NCBI RefSeq assembly: GCF_030167925.1
Contig: NZ_JASKUT010000001.1
Location: 1,364,001-1,428,000, forward strand
Direction: 5' to 3'
Source of the DNA: Paenibacillus silviterrae
GTDB taxonomy: Bacteria > Bacillota > Bacilli > Paenibacillales > NBRC-103111
Length of the DNA: 64,000 nucleotides
The translations under genes were made by a program, and so were the position numbers. The notes beneath the pieces are model-generated. The model ran no database searches. It worked only from the letters and a program-made list of their open reading frames with translations, and was not told where the DNA came from. This document shows positions 1-9,612 of this stretch, one piece after another. Within the stretch, counting starts at the first letter, position 1, and every line of letters begins with the position of its first letter.

Positions 1-3000
1 GGTCTTCATACGGAGATGCCCCGGACGTTCTGCAAGATTCCAGTTGGTGCTGTCCTCGCGAACCCAACTCCACGTGCCGTTCAATGTTGCATCGTCAAAA
101 AAGTCTTTCGTTTGCGGTATGGTAACTTCAATGGGTGCCGGTGCAGTATCATCTGTTGAAAACGTAATTTTATGCGTTTTGCCAAGAGAGTTGCTGGTAT
201 CAATATTTAGGATGATAGTCGGCGACATTTGAACAACGGCAACGGTGGGATCCTTATGCAGAACAGACAGCCCCGGTTTATTAATCTCCACTCTCAGTGA
301 GGCCTGCTTGTGTGTGGGGTCGGATGCGGAAACAGTAAAAGAGCCTTCCTTCGTACCTGTCATTATAGCTGCTGGCTGCGGTGATGTAATAAGATCAACG
401 GTACCGGCATTCCAGAAATGGGCCGCAACAATCCCCAGTGACTTTTCACGTACTGCCTGAATCGTGGTGTCGTTCTGTATAATTTCGATATCCGGATTGC
501 TGCTGTACTGATTCACTTCTTCCGTAGTTTGATTTGGAAGGGTAATGTAACTGTAGGTTCCATTCTGCGGGTTTACGCCGTGATCGATCCACAGCGGTAA
601 GTAGCTCGCCGTACTCCAGAATCGGAAATAATCGAAGCTTGCAACCGTTTCAGGTACGGAGGCCTCATATCCGCCTTGAGCAAACAGTCCCATGAATAGC
701 TTATCGTTAGCCTCACTGCCTGACATATCATTTGATACGGACGATAATGTTGATCCCCAATTTTCTCCGTCTTTGCTTAAGTAGAATGAATACTGGCTTC
801 CTGTTTTCTCTATCTTCAGATACACCGGAGACTCACCGGAATCGGGGAACGTCCTTGTCAGACGAAGGCCATTGCGTTCGCTAGCAACGATGGTACCAGG
901 GCCTCCATTAACCAGTCCTCTGGAGATCGAGACATAGTTATCGTCGTTCATGTAGAGAATGATCCCGGCTTCTTGACCGAAAGCGGACGGTGTAAAGGTA
1001 AGCTTCGTTTCTGCATAGAAGTCTTGTGGCGGCGCTTGAGCAACCAGTACGTTTTTGGCCGTGTTAGTAGCACCTTCCAATGTACCGGGTTGTATCGTAA
1101 TGTCAAGCGTTGTACCTGTATAGAGGTAGTGCGATTTATCCTCACGTATCCAAGTCCAGTCTTTTTCCTGCAGCCCCGAAGTAAAATCATCAAATGCACG
1201 GGAGTACTCCGTTTGATTCACATCGATAAGGTTTCCTGTGCGCTTTTCACGCAATCCCTTCACGTTCGTTGCTTGCGGGAATACGATTCCGCCGTAATCC
1301 TCCAGATGGAGCCACTTTACATTCTTCATCTCCTCAAACCAGCCGATCGAAGACTGCTTCTGAACGCCATCTACTGTAAGAGTATTGTTCCCTTGGGAAT
1401 TCAGGAAACGATTCTCCACAATCGTCTCAATCGTTCTACCCGATGTGCTCTTTATTCCTGCACCTAAGGATACTACTTCTTCGTCAAATAAAAACCACGA
1501 CTTTTTGGCTGACAGGTCTTTTCCGTTAGGATGGTGGTGAATAAGATAGTCGACACCGGCCGTGCCATACGTACCGTCCAACGAAACACCTCCCACCCAA
1601 TCCTTTTTCGCATATTGATGCTTTCCGGCACCATCGGGAATCGTCGGATCCCGGTCTACAGTAATACCCGGCAATCGTTGGGGATCTATTGTGTACTGGT
1701 AATTGAACGAATAGTCGGAGGGCTTCATGAAAAAGAACGCTGCACCATCGGAAGTATAATAGCCTTTCGTATTAACGTTATGTATAGACTCATAGCTTTT
1801 CGTACGTGTAGAGTGCATTGCCACATCAAACAGCCAATTCGGTCTGCGATGAACGACGCGATCCTGATTATAAAACTGATAATTCCCCACTTGCTCCGGG
1901 CGCTCGGGAATGCTTGGGTCCTGTAATATGTCTTGATATTTCGTCGTGACCCAGATGGAGTTTTGTAAAAATAAATCCGTATATCCCTGTTTTAAATTAG
2001 CTTTGATAATACTCTTATGAATGTCCTTATACGGATTATCAACCATTTCGATTTGCGTTAATAAGGCCAGTAGGAATGCGCCGCCGGAGGTAGGCTTCAA
2101 AAACGCCGGGGTAGCTGTAAATCTTCCGCTTACCGAGGGAAGGAATTGGCCTTTATACAGTACATTCTCGAATGCATTAAGATCCCATTGATAAATGTTG
2201 CTTTTTTGCGGTGACGTATTATCCCAGATCGATCCCGACAGCAGCCAAAGTAGCTCGGAAATATCCGAAATCAATCCGCTTCCGTAACCGCCGTTATAAG
2301 GACCGCCTTCATGCTGAATAAAGGATCCGTCTTCGTAAAATCCGTCTTTGACTTGCAATGGTGTGTTTACGGTGGTGGTAATATAGGGAAATACATCATT
2401 CAATGAATCCGAGGCTTCCTGCATTTTTAAAGCATCTTGAGTAACAATAGCACGCAGAGCAACGGCTTTCGCTTTCCATACCCGGTTTGCGCCTGTACTT
2501 ATTGCGCCGGTGGTAGGGCTTGTGTAAGGATCGGGAGCATGCACCGCTGCAGCGCTCATTAATCTGTTCTTGAGATCCTGTGAAAGTTCATCGTATAACA
2601 TGATACATGTATACTCTAGATCAAGGGGGATACTTATCTCCCACTCATACCAGTTTCCATAAGCCGTAGTGTTTTCGTTAAAGCGGTTGGTATAGAACCA
2701 TTCCAATCCATTAACGATATGCTGAAGGAGTGTGCCGCTCTTGTAATAAGCCGAACCGTAAGTTGTATAAGCTACGGCCATTGCTCGTAGTCGATTTGAT
2801 ATTTCACGAAGCGGGAACGTTTCTGATAAACTTGATTCCCTGAGGTCATCCCATGTATAGTCCGTTTTGTTCATGGTTGACCACAGCTTACTGGTCCTGC
2901 TGTCAATGCTTTCAATGGTTTGCTTTACATAGGGATTATTGACATCGTAGGGTGCAACCGGATCGTAACCGGTTATCTTCTTGAAAAATTTACTTCGTAA

Positions 3001-3231
3001 TAAAGCGAATGCAGCAGCTTCATCCGAAGGGGCTTGAACCGATAAGGCAGGGTTACGTAATGCTGACACCCTATCGCTGTTATATTCGCTTGCAGGCACT
3101 CTGGTTTCAGTAAACGCGTAAGCGGTTTCATTCCATGGTATGGTTTGCGCGGCAGATGGAATGAGAAGACTTGCTATCATGAGCTTTGAAAGTAAACTTC
3201 TTGAATTGATTATGCGGGCCTGTTTTACCAT
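1..3231 (-). CDS. Secreted polysaccharide lyase family 8 (hyaluronate/chondroitin/xanthan lyase-like), 3' end outside window
   Basis: The frame opens at ATG 3231 (GAGGG just upstream) and stays open for 1077 codons to the window edge, so the C-terminus is missing. A signal peptide occupies about residues 1-30. PL8 landmarks follow: N249 in TGANRVW, H307 and Y316 in QHEGGPYNGGYG (the nine-residue His-Tyr spacing of PL8 enzymes), R370 in SVSGR, and RVVHRRPN and NTKGYYTSDG in the central beta domain. These enzymes cleave uronate-containing polysaccharides by beta-elimination outside the cell. A concanavalin-like module resembling the GH43 C-terminal domain (about residues 680-865) interrupts the beta domain, and a second copy starts near residue 1045. 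The exact substrate (hyaluronan, chondroitin or xanthan) cannot be told. The GH88 gene in the same locus fits the unsaturated products. Confidence 0.88.
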   Translation of the reverse strand, partial: MVKQARIINSRSLLSKLMIASLLIPSAAQTIPWNETAYAFTETRVPASEYNSDRVSALRNPALSVQAPSDEAAAFALLRSKFFKKITGYDPVAPYDVNNPYVKQTIESIDSRTSKLWSTMNKTDYTWDDLRESSLSETFPLREISNRLRAMAVAYTTYGSAYYKSGTLLQHIVNGLEWFYTNRFNENTTAYGNWYEWEISIPLDLEYTCIMLYDELSQDLKNRLMSAAAVHAPDPYTSPTTGAISTGANRVWKAKAVALRAIVTQDALKMQEASDSLNDVFPYITTTVNTPLQVKDGFYEDGSFIQHEGGPYNGGYGSGLISDISELLWLLSGSIWDNTSPQKSNIYQWDLNAFENVLYKGQFLPSVSGRFTATPAFLKPTSGGAFLLALLTQIEMVDNPYKDIHKSIIKANLKQGYTDLFLQNSIWVTTKYQDILQDPSIPERPEQVGNYQFYNQDRVVHRRPNWLFDVAMHSTRTKSYESIHNVNTKGYYTSDGAAFFFMKPSDYSFNYQYTIDPQRLPGITVDRDPTIPDGAGKHQYAKKDWVGGVSLDGTYGTAGVDYLIHHHPNGKDLSAKKSWFLFDEEVVSLGAGIKSTSGRTIETIVENRFLNSQGNNTLTVDGVQKQSSIGWFEEMKNVKWLHLEDYGGIVFPQATNVKGLREKRTGNLIDVNQTEYSRAFDDFTSGLQEKDWTWIREDKSHYLYTGTTLDITIQPGTLEGATNTAKNVLVAQAPPQDFYAETKLTFTPSAFGQEAGIILYMNDDNYVSISRGLVNGGPGTIVASERNGLRLTRTFPDSGESPVYLKIEKTGSQYSFYLSKDGENWGSTLSSVSNDMSGSEANDKLFMGLFAQGGYEASVPETVASFDYFRFWSTASYLPLWIDHGVNPQNGTYSYITLPNQTTEEVNQYSSNPDIEIIQNDTTIQAVREKSLGIVAAHFWNAGTVDLITSPQPAAIMTGTKEGSFTVSASDPTHKQASLRVEINKPGLSVLHKDPTVAVVQMSPTIILNIDTSNSLGKTHKITFSTDDTAPAPIEVTIPQTKDFFDDATLNGTWSWVREDSTNWNLAERPGHLRMKT

Positions 3232-3336
3232 TCGCGAAATCCCTCTTTCACTGCAACTCATATGGTCTCTTCTCTATTCACTCCAAGGTATCTTCCCTCT
3301 TACTTAACCTTCGCCCCCTTTCCTGCGAATGACTTC

Positions 3337-3365
3337 ATTTTAGAGAATAAATGAACCGTTTGTAA
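3337..3365 (-). promoter_or_regulatory. Possible promoter for the PL8 lyase gene
   Basis: On the minus strand TTACAA (3365-3360) is followed after 17 bp by TAAAAT (3342-3337). The -10 is good and the -35 poor. It lies in the 173-bp gap between the response regulator gene and the lyase gene, so the lyase could be transcribed separately. Confidence 0.35.
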
Positions 3366-3404
3366 GTACACTGGATTTCGATTTCGTGTCGTAGTTTTGG
3401 ATGT

Positions 3405-5018
3405 TTACCCTTCAAATTCAACGGATTGTCTGTAATCCGTAAGATTCATACCCGTATATTTTTTAAACACTTTATTAAAATAACGGCTATCCGTATATCC
3501 TAATCGGTTTGCGACCTCATATATTTTCACATTGCCTCCGCTCAGCAGCTCCTTCGCCTTGTTAACTCGAAGAAGTGTTATCGTATCGCTTATGTTTTGG
3601 CCGGTTTCCTGTTTATATAAACTGCAGATGTAACTTGGCGACAGGTATACAAATGCCGCCAGCTTCTCCAGGCTTAACGGCTCCGTAAAGTGTTCTTCCA
3701 AATAGTTGTTTACCATTTCAATGACTCTGCTGCTTTTGTTGGAGCGCTTGACCATAAGCTGCTCCGCCGCTTCCTCCAATAGTGCGATAATAAGAGCTTG
3801 GATCTGCGGAACGGTCTTCAGCTTCTTGATCCGGTCCCAAAGCTCAGGCTCTGATCCTATATAACTTTGAGCATTCTCACCGATCTCCATTAGTCCCAAG
3901 GAGACGGAAGACAACAGCCGCATGCTTATTACTTGAACATATTCCGGCTCAACGGGATTTCCGGAGTTTTCAAAAAAATGCTCGATCCCCGGGCGAATCC
4001 CACGTTTATCCGCATTCTTAACGGCAAATACCGTTTCTTTTTCTGCTGCTTCCGAGTATCGCCACATCTGTGTCGTTGTGTTCTCAATCTCATTTATATA
4101 TATCGTTTGCCCGGAGCCTAACAATACTTTATACTTGATCGCCTCTTGTGCGGACAGAAATGACTCTTTGACCTCATGTAAACTCCCGCATGGACTTCCT
4201 ATTCCTAATGTAATGTTAAACCCCCAGTCGGACTGTACCCAATTTCGTAGCTCATCCCCCATTTCTTTAATCATAGTAACTACTTTCTCCGTGCTTTCGT
4301 TACTATGAACAAGTAAGCCATATTCGTAGGGGTTTACCATAAACACCTCACCGCTTTTTTGCAGCGTCGCTTGGAGCTGATTGAACACCGCAAGCTGAAG
4401 CAGCTGGCGCCTCTCTTCGGTAATCTCATCGTCGATTTCAAATCCGTCCAGTTGTAAAACTGCAGTGCAATATGAACACTGATTACTCCAATTCATGCCC
4501 AAAAACCGAATTCTCTGAGTAATTACGTTAGGATCGGTCAAATGTCCTGATACAAGCTCAATGAAGAAACGCTCCTTTAACAGCGGAAGACTCTCCCGAA
4601 CTTGTTCACGAAGTCTACATTCTTCTTCCTTGTGTTTTTGCTCCAGCTCAACCGTTGTTTTCAGCTCCACAGCCATTTCGACTAATTGATCCGGCATGAT
4701 CGGTTTTAATAAATAATCCGTAACCCCAAGCTTGAGCGCTTGTTGTGCATAAGCGAAATCGTCATGTCCGCTGAGCATGACTACTTTGACGTCATCCCCT
4801 TTGGAACGAATATATTCTGCTAATTCCAATCCGGTTTTCTTAGGCATTCTAATATCCGTAATCACGATGTGCGGGGATTCCTCATCGCAAAGCTTCATGG
4901 CCTGCTCACCGTCACAGGCGGTACCAATAATCTTAATTCCATACTCTTCCCAAGGAACGATGTTTTTGATTCCTTCTCTTATCGTCCTTTCATCATCCAC
5001 AACAAGCATCTTAATCAT
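3405..5018 (-). CDS. YesN-type response regulator with AraC DNA-binding domain
   Basis: The 537-residue protein begins with a receiver domain: acidic pair D8-D9, phosphoacceptor D55 in ITDIRMPK, and K105 in DYLLKP. A long middle region precedes a C-terminal AraC-type double helix-turn-helix (about residues 430-530, with LSLEKLAAFVYLSPSYICSLYK and RLGYTDSRYFNKVFKKYTG as its two halves). Its start overlaps the sensor kinase stop by four bases (ATGA), so the two are translationally coupled and form one two-component system. The likely job is to activate the neighbouring lyase/transport genes when the kinase senses extracellular saccharide. The ligand is not visible from sequence. Confidence 0.93.
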   Translation of the reverse strand: MIKMLVVDDERTIREGIKNIVPWEEYGIKIIGTACDGEQAMKLCDEESPHIVITDIRMPKKTGLELAEYIRSKGDDVKVVMLSGHDDFAYAQQALKLGVTDYLLKPIMPDQLVEMAVELKTTVELEQKHKEEECRLREQVRESLPLLKERFFIELVSGHLTDPNVITQRIRFLGMNWSNQCSYCTAVLQLDGFEIDDEITEERRQLLQLAVFNQLQATLQKSGEVFMVNPYEYGLLVHSNESTEKVVTMIKEMGDELRNWVQSDWGFNITLGIGSPCGSLHEVKESFLSAQEAIKYKVLLGSGQTIYINEIENTTTQMWRYSEAAEKETVFAVKNADKRGIRPGIEHFFENSGNPVEPEYVQVISMRLLSSVSLGLMEIGENAQSYIGSEPELWDRIKKLKTVPQIQALIIALLEEAAEQLMVKRSNKSSRVIEMVNNYLEEHFTEPLSLEKLAAFVYLSPSYICSLYKQETGQNISDTITLLRVNKAKELLSGGNVKIYEVANRLGYTDSRYFNKVFKKYTGMNLTDYRQSVEFEG

Positions 5019-6841
5019 ATGGACCCTCCGATATGGTTGAATGGCATTAGGATTCGCACAATGGTTCCCTGGTGCTGCTCGCTGCTAACGAAGTGGACAC
5101 CATAGAAAGGGCCGTGATATAGCTTAATCCTCTCATTGACATTTCTGATCCCATAACCGCCATCGCTTTCTTGCGGCAAGCTCTCGCTCGCGAGAAGCTC
5201 ATTTAGCTTAACGGTGTCGCAGCCGCGGCCATTGTCAACCACCTCAAGTACAAGCTTGCCCTCTTCCGCATAGCCTCTCACGATAATTTCCCCGGGGTAA
5301 TCAATTTCCCGAAACCCATGGATAATAGCGTTTTCTACCGCTGGCTGTAGAATGAGCTTTATGATCGATTGGGACAAGATACTTGGATCCACTTCAAATC
5401 GAATAGTAAAGGCATTATCAAAACGCACTTTTTGAATGGCTGTATAAGCCTGGATTTGTTCCAGCTCTTTCTTTACGCTGATGAAATCTTTACTGTTATT
5501 TAGGCTTAAGCGGAATAAATTGGCTAATGACGTAACCATCATGCTGATATCGTTTGCTTTATAGCGGGAGGCGGCCATCCAGTTTATTGAATCCAGCGTG
5601 TTGTATAAGAAATGGGGGTTGATTTGATGCTGCAGTGCTTTGAGCTCAGCCGCCCTTTTTTTCATATTCGTAGCTTGAATCTCTTCGATAAGCTTCTTTA
5701 TTTCTAAGGACATGACGGAGAACTGTCTGTACAGCTCATTGATTTCATCACCCGGTTTATCCATTTTGATCAGAATATCGAAATCTCCGGTCTGTACGCG
5801 CTTCATGGCTGCTATTAAATTCGTTACTCTCTTGGAGAGTCTGTTTGACATCAGTACAGAGTAAGCTATGGCCAGCCCAAAGAACAGCAAACCAACCAAC
5901 AATGTTGCCCATTTGATGTAATTGATTTTGCTTTTCAGCTCATTCGTCTTCACAAGACCAATGAGTTTCCAACCTGTTTTTTCAATGGTCTCGTAAACAA
6001 ACATATACTCTTGTCCATCTACTCTTTCAATAAATTTGCCTGCTTTATTTCCAAACATTTTAGTAATATAGGGTTGATGCGATAAATTAGTTAGTAACAG
6101 CTTTTTATTATGATGCGATAGGATTCTGTTTTCTTCATCGACAATATATACAAATCCCGTATCCCCAATTTGAATAGGATCGAGTACGTCTCCAATGGTA
6201 TCCTCTTTCAGACTGACGGACATAAGGCCGATATATTCCCCGGTATCAAGTGATTTGATTTCCCGGATTAACGCAATTTCCGCGCCGTCACCGGCGGAAT
6301 GATTTTTCTCCAATGTCCAAAACGTACCGTTGATGGAGGTATCTAGTTTCTTGAAGTCGGGCTTATCCTGTATGACTGTATCGCTCAGCAGCTCCGTAAC
6401 ACCAAAGTGAAACGGGTACTGTCCTTGATCACGGTAGTACAGTTTAACGGAGAAGTGTTTTTGATAATTGGTCAATTGAACCAGCGTATTACGCAGCTTG
6501 TAAATATGTTCCTGGTATTGCTGAAGAGGTACCGGAGACTTTTCGCTAAGCACTTGCTGTACGACAGGATTAATATAGACGATATCCGATAATTCCTTGG
6601 CCCGATCCAAGAGAGAGACGATATTGTTACCGGTTTGTAAGATCGTTTGCTTAACGGATTTACTGATTTCTTCGTCCATGGATTCATAAACCATTTGATA
6701 GGATATCGCGCCAACCAATATAGAGGGCATGAATATAGCAAGTAAAAAGGAAATCACTAACCTGACATACAAGGACTTGCTTTTCCTTCTAAACGAATGA
6801 ATCCAATTCAACGTGGCCGACATCTGTCCGGTGCGAAACAT
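5015..6841 (-). CDS. YesM-type sensor histidine kinase
   Basis: This 608-residue membrane kinase has a first transmembrane helix at about residues 27-50, an extracellular sensing region of roughly 255 residues, a second helix at about 308-331, and a HAMP linker. The HisKA_7TM/His_kinase core carries H410 in QHQINPHFLYNTLDS. The ATPase domain shows N504 in AVENAIIHG, VVDNGRG near 536-540 and a GGYGIRN box near 562. This is the usual YesM layout. The protein would autophosphorylate on sensing an oligosaccharide, possibly with the adjacent lipoprotein, and pass phosphate to the overlapping response regulator. A good promoter lies directly upstream, so it need not be co-transcribed with the GH88 gene. 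Confidence 0.93.
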   Translation of the reverse strand: MFRTGQMSATLNWIHSFRRKSKSLYVRLVISFLLAIFMPSILVGAISYQMVYESMDEEISKSVKQTILQTGNNIVSLLDRAKELSDIVYINPVVQQVLSEKSPVPLQQYQEHIYKLRNTLVQLTNYQKHFSVKLYYRDQGQYPFHFGVTELLSDTVIQDKPDFKKLDTSINGTFWTLEKNHSAGDGAEIALIREIKSLDTGEYIGLMSVSLKEDTIGDVLDPIQIGDTGFVYIVDEENRILSHHNKKLLLTNLSHQPYITKMFGNKAGKFIERVDGQEYMFVYETIEKTGWKLIGLVKTNELKSKINYIKWATLLVGLLFFGLAIAYSVLMSNRLSKRVTNLIAAMKRVQTGDFDILIKMDKPGDEINELYRQFSVMSLEIKKLIEEIQATNMKKRAAELKALQHQINPHFLYNTLDSINWMAASRYKANDISMMVTSLANLFRLSLNNSKDFISVKKELEQIQAYTAIQKVRFDNAFTIRFEVDPSILSQSIIKLILQPAVENAIIHGFREIDYPGEIIVRGYAEEGKLVLEVVDNGRGCDTVKLNELLASESLPQESDGGYGIRNVNERIKLYHGPFYGVHFVSSEQHQGTIVRILMPFNHIGGSI

Positions 6842-6904
6842 AGTATTAGCTCCTTGAAAATGCTGTGGTTTTCATAGGAAATTCCAATATGATGACATGG
6901 ATTC

Positions 6905-6933
6905 ATTATACGAATAGGGAAGAAAAGGATCAA
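6905..6933 (-). promoter_or_regulatory. Promoter for the sensor kinase/response regulator pair
   Basis: On the minus strand TTGATC (6933-6928), a 17-bp spacer and a perfect TATAAT (6910-6905) sit about 64 bp upstream of the kinase start and just after the GH88 stop codon. The sensor pair can therefore be expressed independently of the operon it regulates. Confidence 0.7.
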
Positions 6934-6949
6934 TGGTCTTGTTTCGATA

Positions 6950-8062
6950 TTATGCAGTCCACATGGGTGCCGGAACCCCCAATACTCTCAGTATTCCTTC
7001 CAAATAATAGTAATCACCCCAAATGGTATAATGATGATCACCTTTGGCATAGCAATGACTGAGAATTCCCTCCAGCCTATCATTACCCGCCTGTGAATAG
7101 GAAGTACGTAACTTCTCTAGAATACGAATGGCGTCATATCGATAGGATTCGGAGGCTAAACTGCCGTCCTCCAGCAGTTCGGCAATTTCCAGCATGCCGC
7201 AAGCCGTGATTGCAGCAGCCGATGTATCTTTAAGAGCATGATTACTATCGGGAAGCTTGAAGTCCCAGTTTGGAATCAAATCATCGTTAAGCTGGCTCAT
7301 AAAATAGTCAGCCATTCTGCAAGCGGCTTTCAAATATTTCTTTTGCCCCGTATGGCGAAAGGCTAACGCAAACCCATAGATTCCCCACGCTTGCCCCCGG
7401 GACCAAGCAGACTCATCACTGTATCCCCCCTCGTTAGACCCGCCAAGAGGTTCTCCTGTCTCCGGATGAAAATCAAATGTATGATAAGTTGAATAATCGC
7501 TGCGTATATTGTACAGATACGTGCTGCTGGCATGGTGATCCGCAATGGTCAGATAGGTTGGGTCCCCTGTTAATTTAGTCGCTGAGTACAGCAATGGTAA
7601 ATTCATCATACAATCCATAATCATTTTTCCGGCCAGCTCCGGTTCCTCCAATGGACCCCATGCACGAATGAATCTCCCTTTGGAGTTGTAGCGTTTCGTT
7701 AACTCCTCCGCTGCCTGGATGGCCAGCGCTCTGGCTTCTTCATGCTTCGATGCGTTATAAAGCGCCACAGCATACAATTGATATAAAAAGCCTAAGTCAT
7801 GATCCTTATACCCTTCTTGTAAACGCTGCTTGTAGACAGGATAATACCTGTATAAGTATTGAAGATATTTATCCTCCTTCGTATACCAATAGGCTAAACA
7901 AACCATTCCGCTCCAGAACGATCCTGTCCAGCTGCCATCCTCCGTTAATTCATTCGAATAAAGGCCCGATGCAGACAAATGGGGAAACCTTGTTCCATAA
8001 ATATCCATTTGTTTATTTATTTTATGAATAATCGTATTAACCTCATTTCGAAAAGCATCCAT
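6950..8062 (-). CDS. GH88 unsaturated glucuronyl hydrolase
   Basis: The enzyme hydrates the double bond of 4,5-unsaturated uronate at the non-reducing end of lyase products and thereby releases the uronate. It acts in the cytoplasm (no signal peptide). The start at ATG 8062 is preferred over a longer frame to 8122: it has GGAAG eight bases upstream, and it puts the two key aspartates at D89 (KDHDLGFLY) and D150 (IMDCMMNLPLLY), one off the D88/D149 of the Bacillus sp. GL1 enzyme. The extra N-terminal codons would be encoded by a perfect stem-loop at 8094-8117. The alpha6/alpha6-barrel sequence is complete at 370 residues. It lies between the importer and the sensor genes, matching intracellular processing of imported PL8 products. 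Confidence 0.93.
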   Translation of the reverse strand: MDAFRNEVNTIIHKINKQMDIYGTRFPHLSASGLYSNELTEDGSWTGSFWSGMVCLAYWYTKEDKYLQYLYRYYPVYKQRLQEGYKDHDLGFLYQLYAVALYNASKHEEARALAIQAAEELTKRYNSKGRFIRAWGPLEEPELAGKMIMDCMMNLPLLYSATKLTGDPTYLTIADHHASSTYLYNIRSDYSTYHTFDFHPETGEPLGGSNEGGYSDESAWSRGQAWGIYGFALAFRHTGQKKYLKAACRMADYFMSQLNDDLIPNWDFKLPDSNHALKDTSAAAITACGMLEIAELLEDGSLASESYRYDAIRILEKLRTSYSQAGNDRLEGILSHCYAKGDHHYTIWGDYYYLEGILRVLGVPAPMWTA

Positions 8063-8093
8063 CCTGTCATCTTCCTTCCTTCTATAATAAGGA

Positions 8094-8117
8094 TCGGGTT
8101 CCGCATTCGGAACCCGA
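8094..8117 (-). other. Intercistronic stem-loop after solute-binding gene
   Basis: A perfect 10-bp inverted repeat (TCGGGTTCCG / CGGAACCCGA, four-base loop) lies between the solute-binding protein stop and the GH88 start. No T-run follows on the minus strand. It is more likely an mRNA-stabilising hairpin that keeps the binding protein transcript abundant than a terminator. Confidence 0.6.
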
Positions 8118-8143
8118 AACAAATAGACTGCCGGCCCTATTGG

Positions 8144-9541
8144 TTATTTCAGCTTTAAAGGATCGAAATCAGGCTTAACAAAATCCTCTTTTTTAAATGT
8201 GCCCTCTGCAAGGGCCTTGTCAAAGGCTTCGTTATAACGTTTGGTTAGATCAGCAAGCGCTTCATCCGCTTTTTTGGCACCCGTGATGACTTGAATAAAT
8301 ACGGTTTGCTGGTTATCGCCCTGAATTTTTAAGCCTGGGACGACCGGCGGCCAAATCGCATCATTTGCTTTGAACGCAAAATGCTCAAGATATTTGATAT
8401 CGGATTTATATTTCGGATTGTCCGCTATTTCCTTTACTAAAGAGATCCACCCTGCCTTTTTCACCATTTCACCCATAAATTCCGGAGAATAAATCCACTC
8501 CATTACCTTCCAGGTTTTGTCTTTATCCTTTGTCTTTGAAGACATGGCATAACCCGAGCCCATCTGAACGAATGCTTTGCCCTTGGCTGCCCCATCAATA
8601 GTAGGGAATTCCGCTACACCCATTTCGAAGTCCATTTTATAACCTGCCAAAATGGCCGGATCCCAAGACGCCGCTCCCATAATACCGATGCTTCCCTCTG
8701 CAAACTTGGCTGTTCCTTGGTCTCTCTTAAGCAATAGTTCCCCTTCCAGCATACTCCCGTCTTTCTTCATATCCTCCATGAGCTGCAGTATGGGCTTATA
8801 GACGGAGAAGTCAAACTTTCCTGCCTTATAATCAAAGCCGCGCATGCTTCCGACTGCATTCATCCCCATGCCGTTAAACAGGATGACATCGGTGAAGTAT
8901 ACGTCACCCATCGGTAATCCAAACCCGCTGGCCTTCCCGCCGCTTGCGGCTTTGATTTTCTTAGCATATTCCCTGACTTCAGCAAAGGTTGTCGGCGGCT
9001 TCTCCGGATCAAGTCCGGCATCTTTAAATAGTTTTTTGTTATAAATCATACGAATTGTAGCTGCCTGATCAGGGATCGTATAGATTTGGCCGCCCACGAC
9101 ATTGTTGTTCTCTATCCATACCCCATCGCGAAATTTGCTTTTAAATTCTGGCGTTACATACTTATTTAACGGCTCTCCCCACTTGGTTTGCGCGATCTTA
9201 AGCGTTAAGGACGGACCGCCAACGGTGAAAATGTCCGGCCCTTCCCCGCTGGTGAATGCCATGTTAAGAACGTCATTATACTTGTCGGCAACGACATTTA
9301 ATTCTATTTCAATGCCGTCCTTATTGGTTTTATTATATTTATCAACCAGCTCGGTCATTTTATCCTTCATATCGCCTAGATGTGACCAGAGCTTCACTTT
9401 TGTTTTTTCTTGGGTGTTGGATGAGCTTTCTTTTGAAGCTACTTCACTGCTGCTGGTGCTTATTTCCTTTGCTGTACAACCTGTCAGGACGGCGAGTGTC
9501 GAGATGAGCATAACGGAAACCGCTTTATTGACTTTGTGCAT
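8144..9541 (-). CDS. ABC sugar importer, solute-binding lipoprotein
   Basis: This 465-residue protein begins with a lipoprotein signal ending in LAVLTGC (lipidated C22), then a linker rich in Ser and Glu. The family-1 extracellular binding fold follows, with the typical GPDIFTVGG stretch near residue 105 and the LYSPEFMG-like hinge region toward the C-terminus. It would be anchored outside the membrane and deliver an oligosaccharide to the two permeases encoded directly upstream. Given the PL8 and GH88 genes, an unsaturated uronate oligosaccharide is the probable ligand (inference). The start has GGAGGGG upstream. Confidence 0.9.
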   Translation of the reverse strand: MHKVNKAVSVMLISTLAVLTGCTAKEISTSSSEVASKESSSNTQEKTKVKLWSHLGDMKDKMTELVDKYNKTNKDGIEIELNVVADKYNDVLNMAFTSGEGPDIFTVGGPSLTLKIAQTKWGEPLNKYVTPEFKSKFRDGVWIENNNVVGGQIYTIPDQAATIRMIYNKKLFKDAGLDPEKPPTTFAEVREYAKKIKAASGGKASGFGLPMGDVYFTDVILFNGMGMNAVGSMRGFDYKAGKFDFSVYKPILQLMEDMKKDGSMLEGELLLKRDQGTAKFAEGSIGIMGAASWDPAILAGYKMDFEMGVAEFPTIDGAAKGKAFVQMGSGYAMSSKTKDKDKTWKVMEWIYSPEFMGEMVKKAGWISLVKEIADNPKYKSDIKYLEHFAFKANDAIWPPVVPGLKIQGDNQQTVFIQVITGAKKADEALADLTKRYNEAFDKALAEGTFKKEDFVKPDFDPLKLK

Positions 9542-9612
9542 ACCGGTAACCCCTCCATTATCATTTTCATATGAATGAAATATCCAGGCTTACAGCGACT
9601 GGATATTAGCAT

